Shown here one piece after another: positions 16,118-24,595 of a stretch of DNA of 64,000 nt. Below the pieces are notes generated by a model. That model was not told the DNA's origin. It worked only from the letters and a program-made list of their open reading frames with translations, and did no database searches. Positions within the stretch are counted from its first letter, which is position 1; every line of letters begins with the position of its first letter. The position numbers and the translations under genes are program-made. Origin of the DNA: an archaeon (GTDB taxonomy: Archaea > Thermoproteota > Nitrososphaeria > Nitrososphaerales > UBA183); the NCBI GenBank assembly GCA_021828185.1, contig JAKASI010000001.1, positions 744,001 through 808,000 on the forward strand, in the 5' to 3' direction.

Positions 16118-16326
16118 TCAAGATAGCAGAAGGGGTCGGGCTGCCAAAGACCTCGCTGTAGTCTGCGGATGGGACCGCGTCAATGAGGGGGCTCTCCAGG
16201 AAGGGGATAGTCGAAAGTAAGACCGTGTCCGGACAGAGGAGGCGCGGAGGGCGGGTCTCAAGGTCGAGGGTCGCCTATGAGAAGGGGTTCGTCAGGGGGT
16301 ACGTCGACAGGTACCTGGCGAAGTGA
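16081..16326 (+). pseudogene. Winged-helix DNA-binding fragment with in-frame TAG
   Basis: The plus strand reads LVKIAEGVGLPKTSL, TAG (16159-16161), then SADGTASMRGLSRKGIVESK and a basic wing ending VRGYVDRYLAK and TGA. The layout fits a helix-turn-helix plus wing, with the stop in the recognition region. No start or promoter is visible before it. It overlaps the endonuclease fragment on the other strand by about 37 bases, with both lacking N-termini. The opposite strand is also open here, so this call is tentative. Confidence 0.35.
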
Positions 16327-16340
16327 CTCCCGCAGCCGCT

Positions 16341-17576
16341 CTAGACTTCCTCGAACTCCAATCCGGCCGCAGATGCCAGCTGCCTGAGGGGTTCCACGTG
16401 GTCTCCGTAGGTCATCACGAGGTGATTCCCGGTCGGGCGCTGCAGGAACACTTCTGCGTTCCCGTCCATCCTGATGTCAGCCTGGGTCCTGCAGAGGTCG
16501 TCAGACCAGGGTGTCCCCCGGACGATCGTGCCGGCACCCGCCCTGAGCAGACCGTACCCCTTCCCATACCGTGCCACGGTGACCCTGGCTCCTTTCCTGA
16601 GCTCCCCTGCGATTCCCACGCCCATGCCCGACTCGAAGTGGCTCCGATAACGGACCTTCTTTGTCAGCTTCCCGGCTACTGTGCAGTGGGCGAGGACAAG
16701 CCTGTGGCCCTCTATGAACGACGGGTTGCCCATGAAGGCGGGCCGGCCCGACAGCTCTGACAGTGTTATCATGCCGACAGTCGATGGGATGTCCCCCTCG
16801 CACCCAGCCACTACCCCTTCGTCGTTCAGCCTCGAGAGGGCCAGGCACCCGGTCGCCCCGAAGTCCTTGATGAAGTCGAAGCACCTCGGGCTTACCGAAG
16901 AGAGGCCATGCCTCTCGGAAAGCGCCTTCAGGGCGAGATAGATGGCTTCCGACTTCTCCAGGTCGGACGCCGTGACCTCGCCTGCTCCGCTCTGAACGAC
17001 CCGCACGGCCTGCTTCGAGGCCGACGAATGGACGCCCCTGAATTCCTGCATGGGGATGTCGACCACCCGTATTCCCAGGCGATTCGCAAGCCCCTCCGCA
17101 TCAGGCAGGCTGTAGGTGAGCCAGGAACTTGGACCGCCCACGAGGCCTATCCTATGGCTGCGTATCCGCGTGAGAACCTCCAAAGCGTGGGCGAATCCGC
17201 GGACTGCAGCCAGCTGCCGTCTTCCCTTGCCGAAGACAAGCCTCGTGCCTCTCCCTGAGATTGAAGAGGTGGCTTCCAAGGCGGCGGGGAGGCTGTTCAT
17301 CGAATCATGGGCAAGGACAAGGAGCGGCTTCCCCAGCTTCGCCACCGCCCCTACAGTCTGCTCCGTCCCACCGGTCAGGACCAGGGCGACTAACCCGGTT
17401 GCGTTGCCAAGTCCGCCCCTGCCGACGCCTTCCGGTGAGGTGGCGAGGGGAGCCTCGGTGACGCCTACGCTCCCTAGCCACTTTCTGTAGGAACAGAGCA
17501 CCCTCTCGGTGGAGGCAGGGTCATGCAGGGAAGAAGCGACCGGGACCAAAAAGATCCCAAGGCCCTTCGAAGGCAC
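16341..17576 (-). CDS. L-fucose/L-arabinose isomerase-fold protein
   Basis: 411 residues. The C-terminal half shows the sugar-isomerase pattern GCEGDIPSTVGMITLSELSGRPAFMGNP, where Glu is a metal ligand in L-fucose and L-arabinose isomerases, followed by HCTVAGKL. The N-terminal half alternates beta/alpha segments (VALVLTGGTEQTV) as in these enzymes. It is shorter than bacterial FucI (about 590) and resembles archaeal FucI-like proteins. Start GTG 17576 is 27 bases after GATTATAAGC (17598-17607). Substrate not assignable. Confidence 0.75.
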   Translation of the reverse strand: MPSKGLGIFLVPVASSLHDPASTERVLCSYRKWLGSVGVTEAPLATSPEGVGRGGLGNATGLVALVLTGGTEQTVGAVAKLGKPLLVLAHDSMNSLPAALEATSSISGRGTRLVFGKGRRQLAAVRGFAHALEVLTRIRSHRIGLVGGPSSWLTYSLPDAEGLANRLGIRVVDIPMQEFRGVHSSASKQAVRVVQSGAGEVTASDLEKSEAIYLALKALSERHGLSSVSPRCFDFIKDFGATGCLALSRLNDEGVVAGCEGDIPSTVGMITLSELSGRPAFMGNPSFIEGHRLVLAHCTVAGKLTKKVRYRSHFESGMGVGIAGELRKGARVTVARYGKGYGLLRAGAGTIVRGTPWSDDLCRTQADIRMDGNAEVFLQRPTGNHLVMTYGDHVEPLRQLASAAGLEFEEV

Positions 17577-17666
17577 GCTTCACTTCGCGGGCCTCCCGCT
17601 TATAATCGAGGGGACGGTTCTCAATGTCGGGAACATCACATGGCGAGGGGCTTGGGTGCAGGGCTG

Positions 17667-17900
17667 TCACCAGAAGCGAGTCGCCCGTTTCACCCGCCCC
17701 TCGGCAGCGGCGGCCTTTGGGCCCCCTTCGGCCAGCTCGAGCAGGCACTCCGGGCAGGCCGGCTTCTTGAGGATGAGGCCGACTCTTTTCTCAGGGGTGC
17801 AGTCCTCGCACAAGATCATCCTGCACTTCGGGCACTGCCACAGGAGGGGCCTGAACGCGCCTCCGACCTGCCTGCCGCACTCCGAGCAGTAGCCTCTCAT
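17667..17900 (-). CDS. Small double zinc-ribbon protein
   Basis: 77 residues with paired cysteines CSEC, CPKC, CEDC and CPEC, enough for two zinc sites in a treble-clef or LIM-like arrangement. It ends in a basic KRATRFW tail. The ATG at 17900 is preceded at 27 bases by GTTAAATCC on the same strand, giving a leaderless mRNA; the longer open frame upstream is therefore not used. Function unknown; nucleic-acid or protein binding is plausible. Confidence 0.7.
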   Translation of the reverse strand: MRGYCSECGRQVGGAFRPLLWQCPKCRMILCEDCTPEKRVGLILKKPACPECLLELAEGGPKAAAAEGRVKRATRFW

Positions 17901-18043
17901 GGTTGAATAGGTGAAGAGAGGATTTAACGACCAAGGGTGGGTTCGGGCATGCGAGTGGGGTCCGGTAGGGAAGGATGAATCGGGAATGGCGCGTCTCCGC
18001 GTGACTTCGCAAGCCCTCACTCCGCGAGGGTGGAATGAGAGCC

Positions 18044-18718
18044 CTACCATTGAACGTGTACGTGGTTGACTCCAGGGGTGTCGCATGGAACACCATGGGC
18101 CCCGCCCTGAGCTTCGCAGATGCTCACCGGGAGGCCGGCGTTCAGTCCTGCCTGGCGAAGGAGATCAAGATTGTCCGGACTGACTGGATCAGGTTTGAGG
18201 TCGAGCGCCTTGCCCCATACATGATGGCTCGTGGTCGGATAGTGGCTCACACACACGTTGTTTCTTGGGTTGCGGCATCCGCATGACACATGGAAGTTCA
18301 CTCCCAGGGCCGATGCCTGCTGGGTAATGTCGTCAAGCTTGGACTGCATCCCACCATCCATGATGTAGCCGTAATTTCCAGAGTGGAAAGCTTCATTGAC
18401 GGGCGCACCGAATTCGTCATATGCTGGGGTTCTGGCTGCGCCCAGGTCGATGTACTCCTGCCGAATGATGTCGATTTCGTCTTGCGCCAGTTTCGTGGTC
18501 GCCGTCAGGTCGCCCACGGTAACCTGAACGTCGTATTCCAACGGAAGGCTGGCAGCCTGAGCGCAACCAGTTGGATTGCCGGTCGGGTTGGGTATCTGGA
18601 AACCGAAGGTGCTCGAGTTGTCGAGGGTTCTTGAATCGGGATCCTGGCCGCAGGTGCTCCGCAATGTCGCGACCCAACTTGCAGTATTTGGGTCGTATCC
18701 TGGGGCCTCGACGTCCAC
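18044..18718 (-). CDS. M15-type (VanY/D,D-carboxypeptidase-like) zinc peptidase domain protein, start uncertain
   Basis: The C-terminal half carries the M15 zinc signature: NFHVSCGCRNP, then SHHVWGKALDLKP with His and Asp ligands, and the closing NHVHVQW. The N-terminal half has extra beta-like, cysteine-containing sequence. The frame is open to 18844, but that part overlaps the divergent hydrolase. A GTG at 18718 lies about 50 bases after the shared GTTAAATC element. No signal peptide is visible, odd for an enzyme of this type, so the N-terminus may be lost. Archaea without peptidoglycan use such folds for other peptides. Confidence 0.65.
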   Translation of the reverse strand: MDVEAPGYDPNTASWVATLRSTCGQDPDSRTLDNSSTFGFQIPNPTGNPTGCAQAASLPLEYDVQVTVGDLTATTKLAQDEIDIIRQEYIDLGAARTPAYDEFGAPVNEAFHSGNYGYIMDGGMQSKLDDITQQASALGVNFHVSCGCRNPRNNVCVSHYPTTSHHVWGKALDLKPDPVSPDNLDLLRQAGLNAGLPVSICEAQGGAHGVPCDTPGVNHVHVQW

Positions 18719-18798
18719 AGTAAGGATTGCCCGGTTCCCGGGTTCGTCACGAGTCGTGGCGAGGGGATTTAACCCCCCGGGCGGACTCCCTTCGCCAG

Positions 18799-19512
18799 TT
18801 GCCGACGGTTCGCGCCAATGGCATCGACGTCTACTACGAGACATACGGAAGCGGCGACCCCATCCTCGTGATTGGAGGGCTGGGCAGCGACCTCACCCAG
18901 CTCCAGGGGCTCGTCGGCAGGCTCGCGGAGCGCCACCTCGCCTTGGCTTTCGACAACAGAGGGGTGGGTAGGTCGGACAAGCCTGACGAACCATACACGA
19001 TCGAGACGATGGCCGAAGACGCCGCGGGGCTGCTGGACACCCTGAACTTCTCTTCCGTCAACGTGCTGGGCATATCCCTGGGCGGCCGCATCGCGATCAT
19101 GCTCGCCCTGCTCCACCCCAGCCGAGTCAAGACCCTGACCTTGTTGTCAACCAGCGCGAGGGCATCGAATCACCAAGGACTGCTATGGTCACTGAGCAAC
19201 CTGATGATCAGGATACCCTCGGTCCGCGCCTGGGGGACGAAGTACCCTCAGCCATATTACTCCTATGTCCGACAGCGCGACGCGTCCAAGGGCTTCGATG
19301 CTACGCCGAGGCTGAAGGAGATAGTCGTCCCGACTCTGATCCTCCACGGAACGAAGGACAGGATCGTTCCCTTCGCCCTTGCCCTAGAAATGCATGCCGG
19401 GATCGCAGGGTCGAAGCTGCAGCGGTTCGAGGGTGGACACCTTCAGGTATTCTCCAAGCCAAGTGGGCTTGCCGCTTCGGTCGTGGAGTTCCTGGCGTCG
19501 GGCGTGAAATAG
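18799..19512 (+). CDS. Alpha/beta hydrolase
   Basis: 237 residues with a complete hydrolase set: GGLGSDLTQLQ oxyanion region, FDNRGVGRSDKP, GISLGGRIAIMLA nucleophile elbow (Ser about 94), LHGTKDRIVP with the acid, and EGGHLQVF with the His. It resembles the 3-oxoadipate enol-lactonase/haloperoxidase group; the substrate is unknown. TTG 18799 is about 28 bases after the GGATTTAACC element at 18766-18774, so the mRNA would be leaderless; the longer frame from 18727 is unlikely. Confidence 0.85.
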   Translation: MPTVRANGIDVYYETYGSGDPILVIGGLGSDLTQLQGLVGRLAERHLALAFDNRGVGRSDKPDEPYTIETMAEDAAGLLDTLNFSSVNVLGISLGGRIAIMLALLHPSRVKTLTLLSTSARASNHQGLLWSLSNLMIRIPSVRAWGTKYPQPYYSYVRQRDASKGFDATPRLKEIVVPTLILHGTKDRIVPFALALEMHAGIAGSKLQRFEGGHLQVFSKPSGLAASVVEFLASGVK

Positions 19513-19526
19513 CTCACGGGCTTCAG

Positions 19527-20924
19527 CTAGACGGGTGCCTGGTCGGGTGACTGGGAACGCATGGGCATCTGCACTCTCGGCATCTCTTCTCCCGACGTCA
19601 CGCCCACGCTGACCCCCTTGCCAGTCTCTATCCCTCTCAGGGCCCAGGCCACGGCGCCCACCAGGCCGAGCGTCCAGATCAGGGCGTTGAACAGCGTGTA
19701 CTGGGAGAGGCTGTAGCCCGACGTGGCGTAGATGGCGATCGTGTCGATGATACCTATCGACAGGACTCTCGGAATCGCTGTGAAGAGCCCTCTATGCTCG
19801 GTGGGCCAGAGTTCTCCCTTGAGGGTATCCTCGCTCAGGTAGTTGACCCCCACGAACAGGTTGAGCGCCACCAGGAGTATCCAGAAGAGTGTGATGCTCG
19901 CCGACCACTCCGGCACCAGCAGGTAGATGCCGTAGGTCACCACCGCGACCCCCACCGAGGAGTAGAGCAACAGGCCCACCCTGCTGAGGCGGTCGGCCAG
20001 GGTGGCAACAACCGCTCCCACGACGAACCCGACTACGTTGGCCACGAGGATAATGTCTGCTGTCAGGTTGGGGAAGTAGTACGGTCCTAGAACGTAGGTC
20101 ATGAGCCCGAATCCTACCGCGTTGGCTGTCGCCACTGCTGTGGTGACAAACATCTTCAGCGGGACTGAGGGCCTCCTGGACGGGCCGGCTCCTACAGACG
20201 ACCCCGACGCCGCAGCCCGGACAGCCGGGCGGTCGACCGCGACAGCCGCCGGTGCCGCGTTCGACGAGTAGTACTTGGCGTACACCTGGGCTGCATGGTC
20301 AGTCTTGCCCTTCCTCTCCAGCCATCTAATTGACTCCGGCATCCTCCACCTGCTGTAGGCAAGCACCAGCAATATGGGGATGAACGTGAAGCCAATCATC
20401 TCGCGCTGGAATGCGATCTGGCCGTATGCAGCGCTGAGGGCAACCACAGCCAGAAGGACTCCCCCGACGTTGATGAAATTGACCTCCCAGAACATCGCCT
20501 TGCTCCTATGCCTGCGCGGCATCAGCTCGTGGGTCGCAGCCATGATTGTGTTCATCTCTCCCCCGGCCGCGAAGAGGAGCATGGCGAGGAAGGTGAGTAC
20601 GAAGTAGTACGTGCCGCTGAGGAGTATGCCCACCCCCCCGATGGCATACAACGACATCGTCACGTAGAACATCGTCTTCCTCCCGATTCTGTCGGCCATG
20701 GGGCCCGCGAAGATTATTCCGACAGAGAGCCAGATCGGCGCCCACGCCAGCAGAGAACTCTTGAGGAAGGAGTTCAGAACAGGATACCATCCCGTGGCCA
20801 CTGAGGATAGGCCGTAGATGTAAGCCTCGAGGAGCATTCCGAAGCTGAACGCGATGAAGGTCCACGTGTGAACCGAAGTCCACGAGGACTCCTCCACAGC
20901 ACCGGCCATCTGCTGGGTGGCCAA
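19527..20924 (-). CDS. MFS transporter, sugar/organic-acid porter type
   Basis: 465 residues with twelve hydrophobic spans and a central cytoplasmic loop (about 205-265). The MFS signature GPMADRIGRKTMFY sits between spans 2 and 3, a second ATLADRLSRVGL copy is in the C-terminal half, and RWRMPESIRWLERKGK precedes the loop as in sugar porters. It is a proton- or ion-coupled secondary carrier of the cell membrane. TTG 20924 is about 30 bases after GTTTAAAGA (20950-20958). Substrate unknown; the neighbouring hydrolase could process the cargo. Confidence 0.88.
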   Translation of the reverse strand: MATQQMAGAVEESSWTSVHTWTFIAFSFGMLLEAYIYGLSSVATGWYPVLNSFLKSSLLAWAPIWLSVGIIFAGPMADRIGRKTMFYVTMSLYAIGGVGILLSGTYYFVLTFLAMLLFAAGGEMNTIMAATHELMPRRHRSKAMFWEVNFINVGGVLLAVVALSAAYGQIAFQREMIGFTFIPILLVLAYSRWRMPESIRWLERKGKTDHAAQVYAKYYSSNAAPAAVAVDRPAVRAAASGSSVGAGPSRRPSVPLKMFVTTAVATANAVGFGLMTYVLGPYYFPNLTADIILVANVVGFVVGAVVATLADRLSRVGLLLYSSVGVAVVTYGIYLLVPEWSASITLFWILLVALNLFVGVNYLSEDTLKGELWPTEHRGLFTAIPRVLSIGIIDTIAIYATSGYSLSQYTLFNALIWTLGLVGAVAWALRGIETGKGVSVGVTSGEEMPRVQMPMRSQSPDQAPV

Positions 20925-21052
20925 GCGGCCGTGACGTGTCGGACTGGGTCTTTAAACCTAATGGGTTAGGGGCTCAATCCTCGGCGCACAGCTGGCGGCA
21001 ATGCTGTTCGACCGGGCTTGCGAATCCCGCCAGGCTGCCTTCTGCAGCGCCG

Positions 21053-21208
21053 TCACTGATACGGCGAGAGCTCGTACCTTTCTGGAGGCTCCTTCTTCTC
21101 CGTCCTTGGTGCAGTCGGGCCCTGGGCGGAAGTCGAGGTGGCGCTCTCTGCCTTCCCCGGGGACTTGCGCTCGTCTGCTTTCCTAGTCTTCGCTGTCTTC
21201 CTTGGCAC
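21053..21208 (-). CDS. Small basic disordered protein
   Basis: 51 residues from GTG 21208, very rich in Lys, Arg, Ser, Thr and Pro, ending PPERYELSPYQ. TTCTATAAC (about 21234-21242) lies about 30 bases upstream of the GTG. The composition suggests a nucleic-acid-binding or ribosome-associated peptide. It was found by reading the minus strand between the MFS gene and the zinc-ribbon gene. Family not recognised. Confidence 0.5.
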   Translation of the reverse strand: MPRKTAKTRKADERKSPGKAESATSTSAQGPTAPRTEKKEPPERYELSPYQ

Positions 21209-21256
21209 GGTCCGACGGGTCGGCAGCACCTCTAGTTATAGAAATCGGGTCCGGCC

Positions 21257-21481
21257 TCAACAGACGTAGACCGGCTTGCTTTCGTCCGCCGGGTACGGCC
21301 GGAGTTCTTCCCTCGTCAACTGGGGTTTCATCCTCACCTTGCCGCACTTCAGGCACCGGCACATCATCGCCATGCCGTTCCAAATCTGGACATAGTGCTC
21401 CGTCTTCAACCTGCACGTTTCGCAGTTCAGCTTCAGTACCTGCTGGAGGAGCAACGCACCCTCCCCGCCTGGAGACGGCAC
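21257..21481 (-). CDS. Small zinc-ribbon protein
   Basis: Up to 74 residues. Two CxxC knuckles, CETC and CLKC (with an extra Cys before it), lie in a pattern KLNCETCRLKTEHYVQ and MMCRCLKCGKVRMKP typical of archaeal zinc ribbons. The frame opens at GTG 21481, but a TATA-like GGCTTTAAGC at about 21487-21496 would place the transcript start near 21465, favouring TTG 21454 and a 65-residue product. Function unknown. Confidence 0.6.
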   Translation of the reverse strand: MPSPGGEGALLLQQVLKLNCETCRLKTEHYVQIWNGMAMMCRCLKCGKVRMKPQLTREELRPYPADESKPVYVC

Positions 21482-21558
21482 CCTGCTTGCTTAAAGCCGT
21501 ATCATGAGCCCCTCCCTCCGCCTTTTAACGGCGTTTCATGGGAGGATGCGCGGGCGAA

Positions 21559-22110
21559 ATGTCTCAGCAGAAGGCCCCGCGCTTCTTCTTCCTCACCAAG
21601 GGGGTCGGGAAGCACAAGGAGAGCCTCTCCTCCTTCGAGCTTGCGCTCAGAGACGCGAAGATAAACCGCTTCAACCTGGTCACAGTTTCGAGCATCGTCC
21701 CGCCCGGCTGCAAGCAGCTTCCGCGTGACCAGGGAGTGGAGATGCTGAAGCCGGGGGAGATAGTCTTCCTGGTCCTCGCGAGGAACGCAACCAACGAGCC
21801 TCACAGGCTGGTCGCCTCGTCGATTGGCGTGGCGATCCCGGCCAACCCTGCGGAGTACGGCTTCCTGGCCGAGCACCACTCCTACGGCCAGACGGACGAA
21901 GACGCCGGGGAGTACGCCGAGGATCTGGCCGCGACCATGCTGGCGACCACCATGGGGATCCCCTTCGACATCAACGCCGACTGGGACGAGCGGGAGCAGG
22001 TCTTCAAGTCCTCAGGGCGGATCATCAAGACGACCAATGTTACGCAGTCGGCCATAGGGGACAAGAACGTGTGGACCTCGGTGGTCGCAGGCGCTGTCTT
22101 CATTCCCTAG
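21559..22110 (+). CDS. pdaD: Pyruvoyl-dependent arginine decarboxylase
   Basis: 183 residues from ATG 21559 (frame open from 21538). This is the PdaD family, which self-cleaves before a Ser to form a pyruvoyl group; the processing site [12 protein letters not shown] is intact and the [10 protein letters not shown] and FLAEHHSYG core segments follow. It decarboxylates arginine to agmatine, the entry to archaeal polyamine (and agmatidine) synthesis. A TATA-like CTTTTAAC at 21522-21529 supports the downstream ATG. It is monocistronic here. Confidence 0.9.
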   Translation: MSQQKAPRFFFLTKGVGKHKESLSSFELALRDAKINRFNLVTVSSIVPPGCKQLPRDQGVEMLKPGEIVFLVLARNATNEPHRLVASSIGVAIPANPAEYGFLAEHHSYGQTDEDAGEYAEDLAATMLATTMGIPFDINADWDEREQVFKSSGRIIKTTNVTQSAIGDKNVWTSVVAGAVFIP

Positions 22111-22226
22111 AGGGGGCAAACGCTCCCAGGCGAGCCCACCACATCGGTGTTAAGAGCCTCCATGGGTCTTTCAAATCTGAGGATCAGGTCTGCTGACTAA
22201 ACCAACGGAGACCTTCAACCGGGACG

Positions 22227-22952
22227 TTGGCCGGCAAGATCGGGGGTGGCGGTGAGGGTGGGTCCGGCGGTCATGGCATCTCCATCAGGTCCAACACGTC
22301 CGCAATCCACGTCATGGATCTCCACTAGAGCTACGGTTCAGCGGCCGTCCGCAAGGGGGACAACTTGGACGTGGAGGCAGGCGAGTTCTATGCCCTCATG
22401 GGGCCGAACGGGTCCGGCAAGTCGACCCTGACCGCAATCATCGCGTCGGTGGTAAGCTTCGACAGCGGGACTGTCGAGGTTTTCGGTGAGGAGCCCACAC
22501 GGGCGCAGAAATCGTTCGGGTACATCCCGCAAGACAACTTCTCGATACCTCCGCTCACAGGGAGGGAGAATCTGATCTACTTCGCAGGCGTTCTTGGGTA
22601 CTCCGGACGAGAGGACCATGCGATGGCTGACGACCTCCTGGGGAAGGTGGGCCTTACCGGGGACGCTGACAAGAGGGCCGGTAGGTACTCGGGAGGGATG
22701 CGCAAACGGCTCGAGCTTGTGACTGCGCTCTTCCCCGGGATCAGGCTGCTCACCTTGGACGAACCGACAACTGGGCTCGACCCAGCGGCCCGTCGGGGCT
22801 TCTTCGACCTCGTCACAGGCACGGTCGGGGAGGGGATGAGCATCCTCCTCATCACCCACCTCGGCGCCGACGCCGTTCCAGACTCACCTTCCACCAGGCT
22901 TCAGCCGTCGCGAACCTGCTTTGAGAGCAGGTCCTCCAACGCTTCGAAATAG
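22227..22952 (+). pseudogene. ABC transporter ATPase with in-frame TAG and lost C-terminus
   Basis: TTG 22227 (about 28 bases after ACTAAACC) opens a Gly-rich N-terminus leading to AIHVMDLH, then TAG at 22326-22328, then SYGSAAVRKG in the same frame. Typical sequence at this point is DLxKxYG, so the TAG probably replaces a Lys codon. Walker A (GPNGSGKST), Q-loop (GYIPQDN), signature YSGGMRKRLE and Walker B (LLTLDEPTTG) are intact. After ITHLGADA the ATPase sequence is lost and the frame runs into the convergent antiporter gene; about 100 residues and any permease are absent. Likely a pseudogene. Confidence 0.8.
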
Positions 22953-24436
22953 GACCTGGCGCCCTGGGGCATGGACTCCTTGTTCTTCCTGATGGCGCCG
23001 ACAATATATGGGACTGCGCTCCGTGACACCTTGAGCTCGGCTCGCCCCCTTCCGGCGTCAGTTCTTGGGATGTTGACCCTTTCCTTCACCTCCGGCGGCG
23101 CCGCCCCCTTCGCGTCGTCCTCCACGGTCTTCAGCCACCCTTCCAGCTGGTCCTGGTCCAGCCCCTCGGCCAACCCGCTCAGCGCTTGTGCCAGCGGGCC
23201 GATCGAGGCTAGCGTCCCCAGATCCTGACTCTGGCCAGGGCTAAGCAGGCGGACCCCGACCGCGGCGATGACGTTCGTGAATATGATCACCAGGGCTGCT
23301 ATGGGAAGTATCTGTGCCGACCCGCTCACGGCATCTGCGATCAGGGTCGTGGCAAGGAGGGCGGGCGTCAGCCCCTGGGCCATCATGGACTCGATTAGCC
23401 TCCTGTCTTCAGTGCTCTTCTTCGAGTCCACTGTCTCGGTGCTGATGTATCTGGCGACGACGAGGATGCCGATCACCACCAAAGACTCGACGGAGACGCT
23501 CGGGTTCGATAGGACGCTGATCGGCAGGGAGAACCCCACGAAGAACAGGAAGAACGTCCTCAGGAAGAACGAGATCTCGCTCTGGAACGTCGATATGTAG
23601 TTCAGCGAGACCGCCGGCACCGCCCCAGAGATCCCCAGCGAAGCGGGGAAGTCGGCGAAGTTGTTCATGACAAGGCCGATGGCCAGGGCCGTTATCACCC
23701 CGCTCCCTCCGATCTCGCCGACCAGGACGTAGGTCAGGAATATGTAGCCCACCGTAGCGACATAGAAGTAGTCCGAGTGGCCGAGGCTCTTGGTAACCCT
23801 GACCCAGCCAAGTCCCAGGAGAACCCCCCCAACGAGGCCGATGGAGAGCTCCTGGAAGAAACTCCTCGAGATTACCGTCAGCCCCTTCAGGTCAAGGGGG
23901 GCGCCCTGGTTGTACCCGTTTAGGAGGACCGTAAACACGATGATCAAGATGAGGGAATCGACGACCGACTCGAGGGCCAGGTTTGAGACGATGCCGTACC
24001 GCGATGTCCGCTGGGCCAGATAGGGGACGATGATCATCGATATCTCCCCGCCCACTATCGACCCGAGGAACAGGGCCTGGTACGGGCTCCAGCCGAGGCC
24101 AACAGAGAACAAGAGGGTGATCGCCAATATCGAAATCGCCATGTAGAGCAGGGAGCGGGCGATGGCCGACCTCCCTTCTGACAGCACATCGCGCACCTTC
24201 ATGCTCATGCCTATGTCGAAGACCACCATGGCGAGAGTGACCTGGGACAGGAAAGGGAGCATGGCGTTGACCGTGGAGGGCGGCAGCACCGCGAACCACT
24301 GGGTCGCCACCCCGGCGCCAATCAGGAACAGGGTCTGGGGGACGCCCGTCCTGCGCAGTAGCAGGTTCCCGATGAAACCGATGAATATGATGGCCGCGAC
24401 CACCAGCAGCAGTGTTTCCGCGGAAAGGGCCGCCAA
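22901..24436 (-). CDS. Cation/proton antiporter, CPA2-like
   Basis: 511 residues with about 12-13 membrane spans and a soluble C-terminal tail of about 120 residues. GVPQTLFLIGAGV and the FDIGMSMKVRDV region match Kef/NapA-type exchangers, and the central helices hold polar/charged residues. It should exchange Na+ or K+ for protons across the cell membrane. TTG 24436 is about 31 bases after GTTAAAATC (24463-24472). Its 3' end overlaps the broken ABC ATPase gene by 52 bases, so the antiporter seems to be the intact survivor. Confidence 0.88.
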   Translation of the reverse strand: MAALSAETLLLVVAAIIFIGFIGNLLLRRTGVPQTLFLIGAGVATQWFAVLPPSTVNAMLPFLSQVTLAMVVFDIGMSMKVRDVLSEGRSAIARSLLYMAISILAITLLFSVGLGWSPYQALFLGSIVGGEISMIIVPYLAQRTSRYGIVSNLALESVVDSLILIIVFTVLLNGYNQGAPLDLKGLTVISRSFFQELSIGLVGGVLLGLGWVRVTKSLGHSDYFYVATVGYIFLTYVLVGEIGGSGVITALAIGLVMNNFADFPASLGISGAVPAVSLNYISTFQSEISFFLRTFFLFFVGFSLPISVLSNPSVSVESLVVIGILVVARYISTETVDSKKSTEDRRLIESMMAQGLTPALLATTLIADAVSGSAQILPIAALVIIFTNVIAAVGVRLLSPGQSQDLGTLASIGPLAQALSGLAEGLDQDQLEGWLKTVEDDAKGAAPPEVKERVNIPRTDAGRGRAELKVSRSAVPYIVGAIRKNKESMPQGARSYFEALEDLLSKQVRDG

Positions 24437-24595
24437 GTGTCGCCTATCCGGCCTTTCCGGGCGATTTTAACAATCCGGCTTCCGCCATTGGGCAGGCCCA
24501 CACGGGGTCCTGCTTGCCTGTACCACCATGCCCAGACCTCCAGAACCGAGGACCGCCACGCCTAGGCTAAGTAGGCGGACGAAAGAGACCGGGGG

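Noticed and set aside
20936..21235. A 99-codon plus-strand ORF upstream of the zinc-ribbon gene
   Set aside because: Low-complexity Arg/Leu/Pro composition and antisense to the promoter-linked small basic protein.
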